A stretch of 64,000 nt of DNA from Streptomyces caniscabiei (GCF_014930365.1 NZ_JABXWI010000007.1:186001-250000); one strand, 5' to 3'. Numbered from the stretch's first letter, positions 55,347 through 63,573 are shown. The notes: generated by a model not told the origin, from the sequence alone. Numbers and translations are program-made.

Positions 55347-55374
55347 GGAACCGGCAGACAAACAGGAGATAGAC

Positions 55375-55743
55375 GTGATCCAGCAGGAGTCGCGACTGCG
55401 TGTCGCCGACAACACTGGTGCGAAGGAGATCCTTTGCATCCGTGTGCTCGGTGGCTCCGGTCGCCGCTACGCGGGCATCGGTGACGTCATCGTCGCCACC
55501 GTCAAGGACGCGATCCCCGGCGGCAACGTGAAGAAGGGTGACGTCATCAAGGCGGTCATCGTTCGCACCGTCAAGGAGCGCCGCCGTCCGGACGGCTCGT
55601 ACATCCGCTTCGACGAGAACGCCGCCGTCATTCTCAAGAACGACGGCGACCCTCGTGGCACCCGTATCTTCGGCCCGGTCGGCCGGGAGCTGCGCGAGAA
55701 GAAGTTCATGAAGATCATCTCGCTCGCGCCGGAGGTGCTGTAA
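55375..55743 (+). CDS. rplN: 50S ribosomal protein L14
   Basis: 122-residue L14 at the subunit interface. IQQESRLRVADNTGAKEILC, GDVIVATVKDAIPGGNVKKG, and GSYIRFDENAAVILKNDGDP. GTG 55375 with AGGAG upstream; first gene of the spc block. Confidence 0.97.
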   Translation: MIQQESRLRVADNTGAKEILCIRVLGGSGRRYAGIGDVIVATVKDAIPGGNVKKGDVIKAVIVRTVKERRRPDGSYIRFDENAAVILKNDGDPRGTRIFGPVGRELREKKFMKIISLAPEVL

Positions 55744-55745
55744 GC

Positions 55746-56069
55746 ATGAAGATCAAGAAGGGCGACCTGGTCCAGGTCATCACCGGTAAGGACAAGGGCA
55801 AGCAGGGCAAGGTCATCGCGGCCTTCCCCCGCGAGGACCGTGTCCTGGTCGAGGGTGTCAACCGGGTCAAGAAGCACACCAAGGCCGGCCCGACCGCCAG
55901 CGGTTCGCAGGCCGGTGGCATCGTCACGACCGAGGCCCCGATCCACGTCTCCAACGTCCAGCTGGTCGTGGAGAAGGACGGCAAGAAGGTCGTCACGCGT
56001 GTCGGTTACCGCTTCGACGACGAGGGCAACAAGGTTCGCGTTGCCAAGCGGACGGGTGAGGACATCTGA
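55746..56069 (+). CDS. rplX: 50S ribosomal protein L24
   Basis: 107-residue KOW protein, an early assembly factor. MKIKKGDLVQVITGKDKGKQ is the KOW motif; GVNRVKKHTKAGPTASGSQA follows. Two bases after rplN and one-base overlap with rplE. Confidence 0.97.
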   Translation: MKIKKGDLVQVITGKDKGKQGKVIAAFPREDRVLVEGVNRVKKHTKAGPTASGSQAGGIVTTEAPIHVSNVQLVVEKDGKKVVTRVGYRFDDEGNKVRVAKRTGEDI

Positions 56070-56626
56070 TGGCTACCACCACGACTCCGCGTCTCAAGAC
56101 GAAGTACCGCGAGGAGATCGCGGGCAAGCTGCAGGAAGAGTTCTCCTACGAGAACGTCATGCAGACCCCGGGCCTCGTCAAGATCGTGGTCAACATGGGT
56201 GTGGGCGACGCCGCCCGCGACTCCAAGCTGATCGAGGGCGCCATCCGCGACCTCACCACGATCACCGGTCAGAAGCCGGCCGTCACCAAGGCCCGCAAGT
56301 CCATCGCGCAGTTCAAGCTGCGTGAGGGCCAGCCGATCGGTGCCCACGTCACGCTCCGTGGCGACCGCATGTGGGAGTTCCTGGACCGCACCCTGTCGCT
56401 CGCGCTCCCGCGCATCCGCGACTTCCGTGGTCTGTCCCCCAAGCAGTTCGACGGCCGTGGCAACTACACCTTCGGTCTCACCGAGCAGGTCATGTTCCAC
56501 GAGATCGACCAGGACAAGATCGACCGTACCCGGGGTATGGACATCACCGTGGTGACCACGGCGACCAACGACGCTGAGGGCCGCGCCCTCCTTCGTCACC
56601 TCGGCTTCCCCTTCAAGGAGGCGTGA
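56069..56626 (+). CDS. rplE: 50S ribosomal protein L5
   Basis: 185-residue 5S rRNA-binding protein. VKIVVNMGVGDAARDSKLIE, TGQKPAVTKARKSIAQFKLR, and LPRIRDFRGLSPKQFDGRGN. Coupled to rplX by a one-base overlap. Confidence 0.97.
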   Translation: MATTTTPRLKTKYREEIAGKLQEEFSYENVMQTPGLVKIVVNMGVGDAARDSKLIEGAIRDLTTITGQKPAVTKARKSIAQFKLREGQPIGAHVTLRGDRMWEFLDRTLSLALPRIRDFRGLSPKQFDGRGNYTFGLTEQVMFHEIDQDKIDRTRGMDITVVTTATNDAEGRALLRHLGFPFKEA

Positions 56627-56631
56627 GCGAG

Positions 56632-56817
56632 ATGGCGAAGAAGGCTCTGATCGCGAAGGCTGCTCGCAAGCCCAAGTTCGGCGTGCGTGGCTACACGCGC
56701 TGCCAGCGCTGCGGCCGTCCCCACTCCGTGTACCGCAAGTTCGGCCTGTGCCGCGTGTGCCTTCGTGAGATGGCTCACCGTGGCGAGCTGCCGGGCGTGA
56801 CCAAGAGCTCCTGGTAA
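56632..56817 (+). CDS. rpsN: 30S ribosomal protein S14, zinc-binding type Z
   Basis: 61-residue short S14. Two zinc knuckles CQRC and CRVC (residues 24-27 and 40-43) mark the type Z form used in actinobacteria and Gram-positives. AAGGAGG (overlapping the end of rplE) about ten bases before ATG 56632; an in-frame GTG at 56623 was not chosen because it adds three non-family residues. Confidence 0.96.
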   Translation: MAKKALIAKAARKPKFGVRGYTRCQRCGRPHSVYRKFGLCRVCLREMAHRGELPGVTKSSW

Positions 56818-56863
56818 TCCCGTCTTTTAGGGATTCCCGGAGCTCTCGGTAAGCAATGGGCGT

Positions 56864-56914
56864 GTCAGGCGCCAGCCCTTCCATGGCTTAGGCTTGGAGG
56901 GTTGGGCGCCTGAC
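56864..56914 (+). promoter_or_regulatory. Long hairpin in rpsH leader
   Basis: GTCAGGCGCC (56864-56873) pairs exactly with GGCGCCTGAC (56905-56914); the enclosed bases form a further imperfect stem (CCCTTCCA with TGGAGGG). It sits in the 213-base gap before rpsH, by far the largest gap in the ribosomal cluster except around secY and infA. Could be a transcription control or S8-binding structure (inference). Confidence 0.5.
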
Positions 56915-57030
56915 GGTCGCCCGTACGACTTACTACGCCGTAGGTCCACCGCACCGCACCCGCCTCGTCTCGGATCGAGGAGAGGGATGGGCACCTGGAA
57001 ACCCCGGCGAGAGAGGCCGAAGGCCAATTC

Positions 57031-57429
57031 ATGACCATGACTGATCCGATCGCAGACATGCTTACGCGTCTGCGGAACGCGAACTCGGCATACCACGACT
57101 CCGTGACGATGCCGGCATCGAAGATCAAGTCTCACATCGCGGAGATCCTCCAGCAGGAGGGCTTCATCACGGGCTGGAAGGTCGAGGACGCCGAGGTCGG
57201 CAAGAACCTCGTCCTCGAGCTGAAGTTCGGCCCGAACCGTGAGCGCTCCATCGCGGGCATCAAGCGGATCTCCAAGCCCGGTCTCCGGGTTTACGCGAAG
57301 TCCACCTCCCTGCCCAAGGTGCTGGGTGGCCTCGGCGTGGCGATCATCTCCACGTCCCACGGGCTCCTCACCGACAAGCAGGCCGGCAAGAAGGGCGTAG
57401 GCGGAGAAGTTCTCGCCTACGTCTGGTAG
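57031..57429 (+). CDS. rpsH: 30S ribosomal protein S8
   Basis: 132-residue S8; in E. coli it is the translational repressor of the spc operon. DPIADMLTRLRNANSAYHDS, KRISKPGLRVYAKSTSLPKV, and the C-terminal GVGGEVLAYVW. ATG 57031; a second ATG six bases later is possible. Confidence 0.97.
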   Translation: MTMTDPIADMLTRLRNANSAYHDSVTMPASKIKSHIAEILQQEGFITGWKVEDAEVGKNLVLELKFGPNRERSIAGIKRISKPGLRVYAKSTSLPKVLGGLGVAIISTSHGLLTDKQAGKKGVGGEVLAYVW

Positions 57430-57454
57430 CGGAAAGGAATCGGAGGAAACAGCT

Positions 57455-57994
57455 ATGTCGCGTATTGGCAAGCTCCCCATCACGGTTCCCGCCGGCGTGG
57501 ACGTCACCATCGACGGCCAGACGGTCGCGGTCAAGGGCCCCAAGGGCTCGCTGACCCACACCGTCGCCGCGCCGATCGAGATCGCCAAGGGTGAGGACGG
57601 CGTTCTGAACGTCACCCGCCCCAACGACGAGCGTCAGAGCAAGGCCCTGCACGGCCTGTCCCGCACGCTGGTGGCGAACATGATCACCGGCGTGACCCAG
57701 GGTTACGTGAAGAAGCTCGAGATCAGCGGTGTCGGTTACCGCGTGCAGGCCAAGGGTTCGAACCTCGAGTTCGCGCTCGGCTACAGCCACCCGATCACCG
57801 TCGAGGCGCCCGAGGGCATCACCTTCAAGGTGGAGACCCCGACCCGCTTCCAGGTCGAGGGCATCGACAAGCAGAAGGTCGGCGAGGTTGCGGCCAACAT
57901 CCGCAAGCTGCGCAAGCCCGACCCGTACAAGGCCAAGGGCGTCAAGTACGAGGGCGAAGTCATCCGCCGCAAGGTCGGAAAGGCGGGTAAGTAA
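57455..57994 (+). CDS. rplF: 50S ribosomal protein L6
   Basis: 179-residue two-domain L6. MSRIGKLPITVPAGVDVTID, HGLSRTLVANMITGVTQGYV, and IRKLRKPDPYKAKGVKYEGE with the conserved PDPYKGKG-type motif. 25 bases after rpsH with GGAGGA upstream. Confidence 0.97.
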   Translation: MSRIGKLPITVPAGVDVTIDGQTVAVKGPKGSLTHTVAAPIEIAKGEDGVLNVTRPNDERQSKALHGLSRTLVANMITGVTQGYVKKLEISGVGYRVQAKGSNLEFALGYSHPITVEAPEGITFKVETPTRFQVEGIDKQKVGEVAANIRKLRKPDPYKAKGVKYEGEVIRRKVGKAGK

Positions 57995-57997
57995 GCC

Positions 57998-58381
57998 ATG
58001 GCATACGGTACGAAGATCGCTAAGGGCGACGCTTACAAGCGTGCAGCCATCAAGCGGCGCCACATCCGGATCCGTAAGAAGGTCAACGGTACGGCTGAGC
58101 GTCCCCGCCTGGTCGTGACCCGCTCGAACCGCCACATCGTGGCCCAGGTGATCGACGACCTCAAGGGTCACACCCTTGCGTCGGCGTCCACCCTGGACTC
58201 GTCGATCCGCGGTGCGTCCGAGGACAAGTCGGCGCAGGCCGGCAAGGTCGGCGCCCTGGTCGCCGAGCGTGCCAAGGCCGCCGGTGTCGAGGCCGTTGTG
58301 TTCGACCGAGGTGGTAACCGGTACGCGGGTCGCATCGCGGCCCTGGCCGACGCCGCCCGCGAGGCCGGGCTCAAGTTCTGA
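57998..58381 (+). CDS. rplR: 50S ribosomal protein L18
   Basis: 127-residue 5S rRNA-binding protein. RRHIRIRKKVNGTAERPRLV, NRHIVAQVIDDLKGHTLASA, and FDRGGNRYAGRIAALADAAR. Three bases after rplF. Confidence 0.97.
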   Translation: MAYGTKIAKGDAYKRAAIKRRHIRIRKKVNGTAERPRLVVTRSNRHIVAQVIDDLKGHTLASASTLDSSIRGASEDKSAQAGKVGALVAERAKAAGVEAVVFDRGGNRYAGRIAALADAAREAGLKF

Positions 58382-58420
58382 GCTCGCTGCGTAGCTAGCG
58401 GAAAGAGAGAGGTAAATCCA

Positions 58421-59029
58421 ATGGCTGGACCCCAGCGCCGCGGTGGCGGTGCCGGTGGCGGCGAGCGGCGGGACCGGAAGGGCCGTGACGGCGGCGCAGC
58501 TGCCGCCGAGAAGACCGCGTACGTTGAGCGCGTCGTCGCGATCAACCGCGTCGCCAAGGTTGTGAAGGGTGGTCGTCGCTTCAGCTTCACCGCGCTGGTC
58601 GTGGTGGGCGACGGTGACGGCACCGTGGGTGTCGGTTACGGCAAGGCCAAGGAGGTGCCGGCCGCCATCGCCAAGGGCGTTGAGGAGGCCAAGAAGCACT
58701 TCTTCAAGGTCCCCCGTATCCAGGGCACCATCCCGCACCCGATCACGGGCGAGAAGGCCGCGGGCGTCGTCCTGCTCAAGCCTGCTTCCCCCGGTACCGG
58801 CGTCATCGCCGGTGGCCCGGTGCGTGCCGTGCTCGAGTGCGCCGGTGTGCACGACATCCTGTCGAAGTCGCTCGGTTCGTCGAACGCGATCAACATCGTG
58901 CACGCGACCGTGGAGGCCCTGAAGGGTCTGCAGCGTCCCGAGGAGATCGCGGCCCGCCGTGGTCTGCCCCTCGAGGACGTCGCTCCCGCGGCTCTGCTGC
59001 GTGCGCGTGCCGGGGCTGGTGCTGCGTAA
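58421..59029 (+). CDS. rpsE: 30S ribosomal protein S5
   Basis: 202-residue fidelity protein. A Gly/Arg-rich N-terminal tail of about 30 residues (RRGGGAGGGERRDRKGRDGG) precedes YVERVVAINRVAKVVKGGRR; KPASPGTGVIAGGPVRAVLE is the spectinomycin-adjacent region. 39 bases after rplR. Confidence 0.97.
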   Translation: MAGPQRRGGGAGGGERRDRKGRDGGAAAAEKTAYVERVVAINRVAKVVKGGRRFSFTALVVVGDGDGTVGVGYGKAKEVPAAIAKGVEEAKKHFFKVPRIQGTIPHPITGEKAAGVVLLKPASPGTGVIAGGPVRAVLECAGVHDILSKSLGSSNAINIVHATVEALKGLQRPEEIAARRGLPLEDVAPAALLRARAGAGAA

Positions 59030-59211
59030 TGGCACAGCTCAAGATCACGCAGACGAAGTCGTACATCGGCAGCAAGCAGAACCACCGTGACACCCTGCGT
59101 TCCCTTGGTCTCAAGGGCATCAACACGCAGGTCGTCAAGGAGGACCGCCCCGAGTTCCGCGGCATGGTGCACACCGTCCGCCACCTCGTGTCGGTCGAGG
59201 AGGTCGACTGA
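59029..59211 (+). CDS. rpmD: 50S ribosomal protein L30
   Basis: 60-residue L30. AQLKITQTKSYIGSKQNHRD then LRSLGLKGINTQVVKEDRPE. ATG 59029 shares one base with the rpsE stop; earlier in-frame starts lie inside rpsE and were rejected. Confidence 0.96.
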   Translation: MAQLKITQTKSYIGSKQNHRDTLRSLGLKGINTQVVKEDRPEFRGMVHTVRHLVSVEEVD

Positions 59212-59213
59212 TC

Positions 59214-59669
59214 ATGGCGGAGAACAACCCGCTCAAGATCCACAACCTCCGTCCCGCCCCCGGCGCCAAGACCGCGAAGACCCGTGTCGGTCGTGGTGAG
59301 GCGTCGAAGGGTAAGACGGCCGGTCGTGGTACCAAGGGTACGAAGGCCCGCTACCAGGTTCCGGAGCGCTTCGAGGGTGGCCAGATGCCCCTCCACATGC
59401 GTCTCCCGAAGCTGAAGGGCTTCAAGAACCCCTTCAAGACGGAGTTCCAGGTCGTGAACCTGGACAAGCTCGCCGCCCTCTACCCCGAGGGTGGGGAGGT
59501 CACCGTTGCCGACCTGGTCGACAAGGGTGCCGTCCGCAAGAACAGCCTCGTCAAGGTCCTCGGCCAGGGCGAGATCTCCGTGGCGCTGCAGGTGACGGTC
59601 GACGCCGTCTCCGGCTCCGCCAAGGAGAAGATCACCGCCGCCGGCGGTACCGTCACCGAGCTCGTCTGA
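59214..59669 (+). CDS. rplO: 50S ribosomal protein L15
   Basis: 151-residue L15. LKIHNLRPAPGAKTAKTRVG, GRGTKGTKARYQVPERFEGG, and QMPLHMRLPKLKGFKNPFKT. Two bases after rpmD; a strong hairpin follows, ending the spc block before secY. Confidence 0.97.
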   Translation: MAENNPLKIHNLRPAPGAKTAKTRVGRGEASKGKTAGRGTKGTKARYQVPERFEGGQMPLHMRLPKLKGFKNPFKTEFQVVNLDKLAALYPEGGEVTVADLVDKGAVRKNSLVKVLGQGEISVALQVTVDAVSGSAKEKITAAGGTVTELV

Positions 59670-59704
59670 ACACACCAGGTGTCTCGATGACTTGAGCGAT
59701 CCCG

Positions 59705-59738
59705 ACCGGGGATACCCCACAAATGGGGTATCCCCGGT
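59705..59738 (+). terminator. Terminator after rplO
   Basis: ACCGGGGATACCCC (59705-59718) pairs exactly with GGGGTATCCCCGGT (59725-59738), loop ACAAAT. Followed by TGGTCGTTCC. Separates the spc block from secY. Confidence 0.65.
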
Positions 59739-59911
59739 TGGTCGTTCCTAGGGAAGCAGTCTCGCCGGTAAGGTGACCTGCGCTGCCCGTTTTCACAGGG
59801 TGCTCTCATCCGGGCACTCGCCGCGGCAGTTAAACGTTACGTAAGTCGTCCTCATCAGAATCTCAAAACCGTCACCCTTGACGCAGTAGCGCGGGGGTCG
59901 CAGGAGGCACC

Positions 59912-61225
59912 GTGCTCACCGCGTTCGCCCGGGCGTTCAAGACGCCCGACCTGCGCAAGAAGCTGCTCTTCACGCTCGGCATCATCGTGATCTACCGGAT
60001 CGGCACACACATCCCGATCCCGGGCGTGAACTACACCGTCGTTCAGTACTGCATCGACCAGACCAAGAGCAACTCCGGTCTCTTCGGGCTGGTCAACATG
60101 TTCAGTGGTGGCGCGCTGCTGCAGATCACGATCTTCGCGCTCGGCATCATGCCGTACATCACGGCGAGCATCATTCTGCAACTGCTGACCGTGGTGATCC
60201 CGCGTCTGGAAGCCCTGAAGAAGGAGGGGCAGGCCGGTACGGCGAAGATCACGCAGTACACGCGCTACCTGACGGTCGCCCTCGCCGTCCTCCAGGGCAC
60301 GGGCCTCGTCGCCACTGCCCGCAGCGGCTCGCTGTTCAGCAGTTGCCCGCAGGGCTCCGAGATCGTTCCCGACCAGTCGATCTTCGCCACCATGGTCATG
60401 GTCATCACCATGACCGCCGGTACGGCCGTCGTCATGTGGCTCGGTGAGCTGATCACCGACCGCGGCATCGGCAACGGCATGTCGATCCTGATGTTCATCT
60501 CGATCGCCGCCACCTTCCCGTCCGCGCTGTGGGCCATCAAGGAGCAGGGCGACCTGGCGGGCGGCTGGATCGAGTTCGGCATCGTCATCGCCGTCGGCCT
60601 GGTCATGGTCGCGCTCGTGGTCTTCGTCGAGCAGGCCCAGCGCCGTATTCCGGTCCAGTACGCGAAGCGCATGATCGGTCGCCGTTCCTATGGCGGCACG
60701 TCGACCTACATCCCGCTGAAGGTCAACCAGGCGGGCATCATTCCTGTGATTTTCGCCTCGTCGCTGCTCTACATTCCGGCCCTCATCGTGCAGTTCTCGA
60801 ACTCCACGGCGGGCTGGGCGAGTTGGATCAACGGCAACCTGGTTCCGACCGACGCGCCGGCGCATATCACGATCTACTTCTTCCTCATCATCTTCTTCGC
60901 CTTCTTCTACGTGGCTATCTCGTTCAACCCCGAGGAAGTCGCGGACAACATGAAGAAGTATGGTGGCTTCATCCCGGGCATCCGGGCTGGCCGACCGACC
61001 GCTGAGTACCTGAGCTACGTACTCAACCGGATCACCTGGCCGGGTTCGCTGTACCTGGGTCTGATCGCTCTCGTGCCGACAATGGCGTTGGCACCGCTGG
61101 GGGCAAACCAGAACTTCCCGTTCGGCGGTACCAGCATCCTGATCATCGTGGGTGTGGGTCTGGAGACGGTGAAGCAGATCGAGAGCCAGCTCCAGCAGCG
61201 CAATTACGAAGGGTTCCTCCGCTGA
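59912..61225 (+). CDS. secY: Preprotein translocase subunit SecY
   Basis: 437-residue channel subunit with ten membrane helices. Landmarks: LFTLGIIVIYRIGTHIPIPG, LGIMPYITASIILQLLTVVI (plug/pore region), GELITDRGIGNGMSILMFIS, RRIPVQYAKRMIGRRSYGGT and ADNMKKYGGFIPGIRAGRPT. GTG 59912 with AGGAGG upstream. The 242-base gap before it probably carries its own promoter, which I could not place with confidence. Confidence 0.97.
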   Translation: MLTAFARAFKTPDLRKKLLFTLGIIVIYRIGTHIPIPGVNYTVVQYCIDQTKSNSGLFGLVNMFSGGALLQITIFALGIMPYITASIILQLLTVVIPRLEALKKEGQAGTAKITQYTRYLTVALAVLQGTGLVATARSGSLFSSCPQGSEIVPDQSIFATMVMVITMTAGTAVVMWLGELITDRGIGNGMSILMFISIAATFPSALWAIKEQGDLAGGWIEFGIVIAVGLVMVALVVFVEQAQRRIPVQYAKRMIGRRSYGGTSTYIPLKVNQAGIIPVIFASSLLYIPALIVQFSNSTAGWASWINGNLVPTDAPAHITIYFFLIIFFAFFYVAISFNPEEVADNMKKYGGFIPGIRAGRPTAEYLSYVLNRITWPGSLYLGLIALVPTMALAPLGANQNFPFGGTSILIIVGVGLETVKQIESQLQQRNYEGFLR

Positions 61226-61887
61226 TGCGAATCGTCCTCGTCGGGCCGCCGGGTGCGGGTAAGGGAACGCAGGCCGCGTTCCTGGCACAGAACCTGTCGA
61301 TCCCGCACATCTCCACGGGCGACCTGTTCCGGGCCAACATCAGCAAGCAGACGGAGCTCGGCAAACTCGCGAAGTCCTACATGGACAAGGGCGAGCTGGT
61401 GCCGGACGAGGTCACGATCGCGATGGCCAAGGACCGCATGGAGCAGCCGGACGCCGAGCACGGCTTCCTGCTCGACGGCTTCCCGCGCAACGTCTCGCAG
61501 GCCGAGGCGCTGGACGTGACGCTCCGGGGCGAGTCCATGAACCTGGACGCGGTGCTGGACCTGGAGGTCCCCGAGGAGGAGGTCGTCAAGCGGATCGCCG
61601 GCCGGCGCATCTGCCGCAACGACTCCGCCCACGTCTTCCACGTCACGTACAAGAAGCCGAAGCAGGAGGGTGTCTGCGACACCTGCGGCGGCGAGCTGTA
61701 CCAGCGTGACGACGACTCCGAGGAGACCGTCCGCAAGCGCCTGGAGGTCTACCACACCCAGACCGAGCCGATCATCGACTACTACAAGGCCCAGGGCCTC
61801 GTCGTGACGATCTCGGCCCTCGGTCCGGTGGAGGAAGTCACCCAGCGCGCCATGGAGGCGCTCAAGCGCGAGGACGACGACCAGTAG
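61225..61887 (+). CDS. adk: Adenylate kinase
   Basis: 220-residue long-form adenylate kinase (2 ADP to ATP + AMP). P-loop GPPGAGKGTQA, AMP site STGDLFRANI, GFPRNVSQAEAL. The LID is of the zinc-type length but its first knuckle reads CRND rather than CxxC, while the second is CDTC, so metal binding may be altered. Coupled to secY by a one-base overlap. Confidence 0.96.
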   Translation: MRIVLVGPPGAGKGTQAAFLAQNLSIPHISTGDLFRANISKQTELGKLAKSYMDKGELVPDEVTIAMAKDRMEQPDAEHGFLLDGFPRNVSQAEALDVTLRGESMNLDAVLDLEVPEEEVVKRIAGRRICRNDSAHVFHVTYKKPKQEGVCDTCGGELYQRDDDSEETVRKRLEVYHTQTEPIIDYYKAQGLVVTISALGPVEEVTQRAMEALKREDDDQ

Positions 61888-61905
61888 GTCGTCGCTCGGT
61901 ACGTC

Positions 61906-61936
61906 GGCCGCGGTGCCCGTGAGGGGCGCCGCGGCC
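61906..61936 (+). terminator. Hairpin after adk
   Basis: GGCCGCGG (61906-61913) pairs with CCGCGGCC (61929-61936) and an inner GCCC/GGGC adds to the stem. Followed by GTACTGTTGTGT. Confidence 0.42.
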
Positions 61937-61964
61937 GTACTGTTGTGTAGGCAAAAACGCGAGA

Positions 61965-61976
61965 ACGAGATCTCGT
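61965..61976 (+). promoter_or_regulatory. 12-bp perfect palindrome upstream of map
   Basis: ACGAGATCTCGT, 40 bases before the map start. Operator-like symmetry; no evidence for a specific regulator. Confidence 0.25.
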
Positions 61977-62016
61977 GCCTCGTGGACACCAAGGAAGACG
62001 GAGAGCGCAGGCCCCC

Positions 62017-62853
62017 ATGGTGCAGATCAAGAGTCCCGAGCAGATCGCCAAGATGCGTGAGGCGGGGCTGGTCGTCGCCGCCATCCACGCGGCCACCCGG
62101 GAGGCCGCCGTACCGGGCGCCTCCACGAAGGACCTCGACGAGGTCGCCCGCAAGGTGATCGCGGAGCACGGGGCCAAGTCGAACTTCCTCGGGTACGGCG
62201 GCTTCCCGGCGACGATCTGCACCTCGGTGAACGAGGTCGTGGTCCACGGGATCCCGAGCGACGAGGTCGTCCTGAAGGACGGCGACATCATCTCCATCGA
62301 CTGCGGCGCGATCGTCGACGGCTGGCACGGGGACGCGGCCTACACCGCGTTCGTCGGCTCCGGTCACGCTCCGGAGCTGATCGAGCTGTCGCGGGTGACC
62401 GAGGAGTCCATGTGGGCCGGGATCGCCGCGATGAAGGTGGGCAACCGGCTCGTGGACATCTCCCGGGCCATCGAGACGTACATCCGCCGGCAGCCGAAGC
62501 CGGGCGGGGGGAAGTACGGGATCGTCGAGGACTACGGCGGTCACGGCATCGGGACCGAGATGCACATGGACCCGCATCTGCTGAACTACGTGGAGCGGCG
62601 TCGGGGCAAGGGGCCGAAGCTGGTGCCGGGGTTCTGCCTCGCCATCGAGCCGATGGTGTCCCTGGGCACCCCGAAGACGGAGGTCCTGGCGGACGACTGG
62701 ACCGTGGTCTCGACGGACGGGACGTGGTCGTCGCACTGGGAGCACTCGGTGGCGCTGACCGAGGAGGGGCCGCTGGTGCTGACGGCTCCCGACGGCGGCA
62801 AGGCGAAGCTGGCGGAGTACGGGATCACTGCGGCGCCTGATCCGGTGGGCTGA
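62017..62853 (+). CDS. map: Type I methionine aminopeptidase
   Basis: 278-residue metalloprotease removing N-terminal Met from nascent proteins. Metal ligands are recognisable in ISIDCGAIVDGWHGDAAYT (Asp pair), GHGIGTEMHMDPHLLNY (His), AIEPMVSLGT (Glu) and WSSHWEHSVALTEEG (Glu). The N-terminus MVQIKSPEQIAKMREAGLVV fits the family, so ATG 62017 was chosen over an earlier in-frame start. Confidence 0.96.
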   Translation: MVQIKSPEQIAKMREAGLVVAAIHAATREAAVPGASTKDLDEVARKVIAEHGAKSNFLGYGGFPATICTSVNEVVVHGIPSDEVVLKDGDIISIDCGAIVDGWHGDAAYTAFVGSGHAPELIELSRVTEESMWAGIAAMKVGNRLVDISRAIETYIRRQPKPGGGKYGIVEDYGGHGIGTEMHMDPHLLNYVERRRGKGPKLVPGFCLAIEPMVSLGTPKTEVLADDWTVVSTDGTWSSHWEHSVALTEEGPLVLTAPDGGKAKLAEYGITAAPDPVG

Positions 62854-62865
62854 GTTCGCGCTGCC

Positions 62866-62921
62866 GGGTGCGGGTGAGTGGGGGCTGGTCGCGCAGTTCC
62901 CCGCGCCCCTTTCAGGGGCGC
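62866..62921 (+). repeat. Common Streptomyces intergenic repeat with hairpin
   Basis: GGGTGCGGGTGAGTGGGGGC, then TGGTCGCGCAGTTCCCCGC, then GCGCCCC/GGGGCGC stem (62903-62909 with 62915-62921). I recognise this wording as a very frequent 3'-end element in Streptomyces chromosomes. Here it follows map and probably acts as its terminator. Confidence 0.55.
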
Positions 62922-62969
62922 TCCTGCGGGGCGGAGTAAGGATCTTCAGCCCTGGGCATGCATACCGAA

Positions 62970-62999
62970 TTCGTGTTTCTGGAGGCCCTGGCGTAGACT
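62970..62999 (+). promoter_or_regulatory. Candidate infA promoter
   Basis: TTCGTG (62970-62975), 18 bases, TAGACT (62994-62999). The -10 is good, the -35 moderate. Leader about 75 nt. Confidence 0.45.
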
Positions 63000-63080
63000 G
63001 ACTCGTCGGCTCTCGTGTTTCCGTGTGTCCTCATTCGGTTACGCGGGGTCGATCAAGGTAGTCGATTCGAAGGGCGAAGC

Positions 63081-63302
63081 GTGGCCAAGAAGCAAGGTGC
63101 CATCGAGATCGAGGGCACTGTCGTCGAGTCTCTGCCGAACGCCATGTTCAAGGTCGAGCTCCAGAACGGCCACCAGGTCCTGGCACACATCAGCGGCAAG
63201 ATGCGTATGCACTACATCCGCATCCTCCCTGACGACCGGGTCGTGGTGGAGCTGTCTCCGTACGACCTGACGCGTGGCCGGATCGTCTACCGCTACAAGT
63301 AG
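63081..63302 (+). CDS. infA: Translation initiation factor IF-1
   Basis: 73-residue OB-fold factor binding the A site during initiation. AKKQGAIEIEGTVVESLPNA, LENGH-type strand VELQNGHQVLAHISGKMRMH, and YDLTRGRIVYRYK. GTG 63081 gives the exact family length; the in-frame upstream sequence was excluded. Confidence 0.97.
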   Translation: MAKKQGAIEIEGTVVESLPNAMFKVELQNGHQVLAHISGKMRMHYIRILPDDRVVVELSPYDLTRGRIVYRYK

Positions 63303-63331
63303 ATCCCTCTGACTCGGAGAACCTCGATCCC

Positions 63332-63445
63332 ATGAAGGTCAAGCCGAGCGTCAAGAAGATCTGCGACAAGTGCAGGGTGATCCGCCGTCACGGTCGGGTC
63401 ATGGTCATCTGCGAGAACCCGCGCCACAAGCAGCGCCAGGGCTGA
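63332..63445 (+). CDS. rpmJ: 50S ribosomal protein L36 (zinc form)
   Basis: 37-residue L36. MKVKPSVKKICDKCRVIRRH and MVICENPRHKQRQG; zinc ligands are CDKC (11-14), Cys27 and His32. ATG 63332, 29 bases after infA. Full length despite its small size. Confidence 0.96.
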   Translation: MKVKPSVKKICDKCRVIRRHGRVMVICENPRHKQRQG

Positions 63446-63547
63446 CGCACGTTCGACCACTCCCTCTGCATCTTCATCGCAGGGATTCGCGCGACGCGAG
63501 CTGAATTTGTTCATACGCAGGACCCAGACACGGCACTACGACGCGTC

Positions 63548-63573
63548 TGACACCCCCGGCTCGGAGGCCGGGG
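63548..63573 (+). promoter_or_regulatory. GACAC-plus-hairpin element in rpsM leader
   Basis: GACAC followed by CCCCGGC paired with GCCGGGG around a short loop. Similar in layout, not in exact sequence, to the shared str/S10 leader element. About 90 bases before rpsM. Confidence 0.35.

Noticed and set aside
59739..59911. Promoter for secY
   Set aside because: TTGACG and several AT-richer hexamers occur, but no pair with proper spacing stood out, so none was listed.
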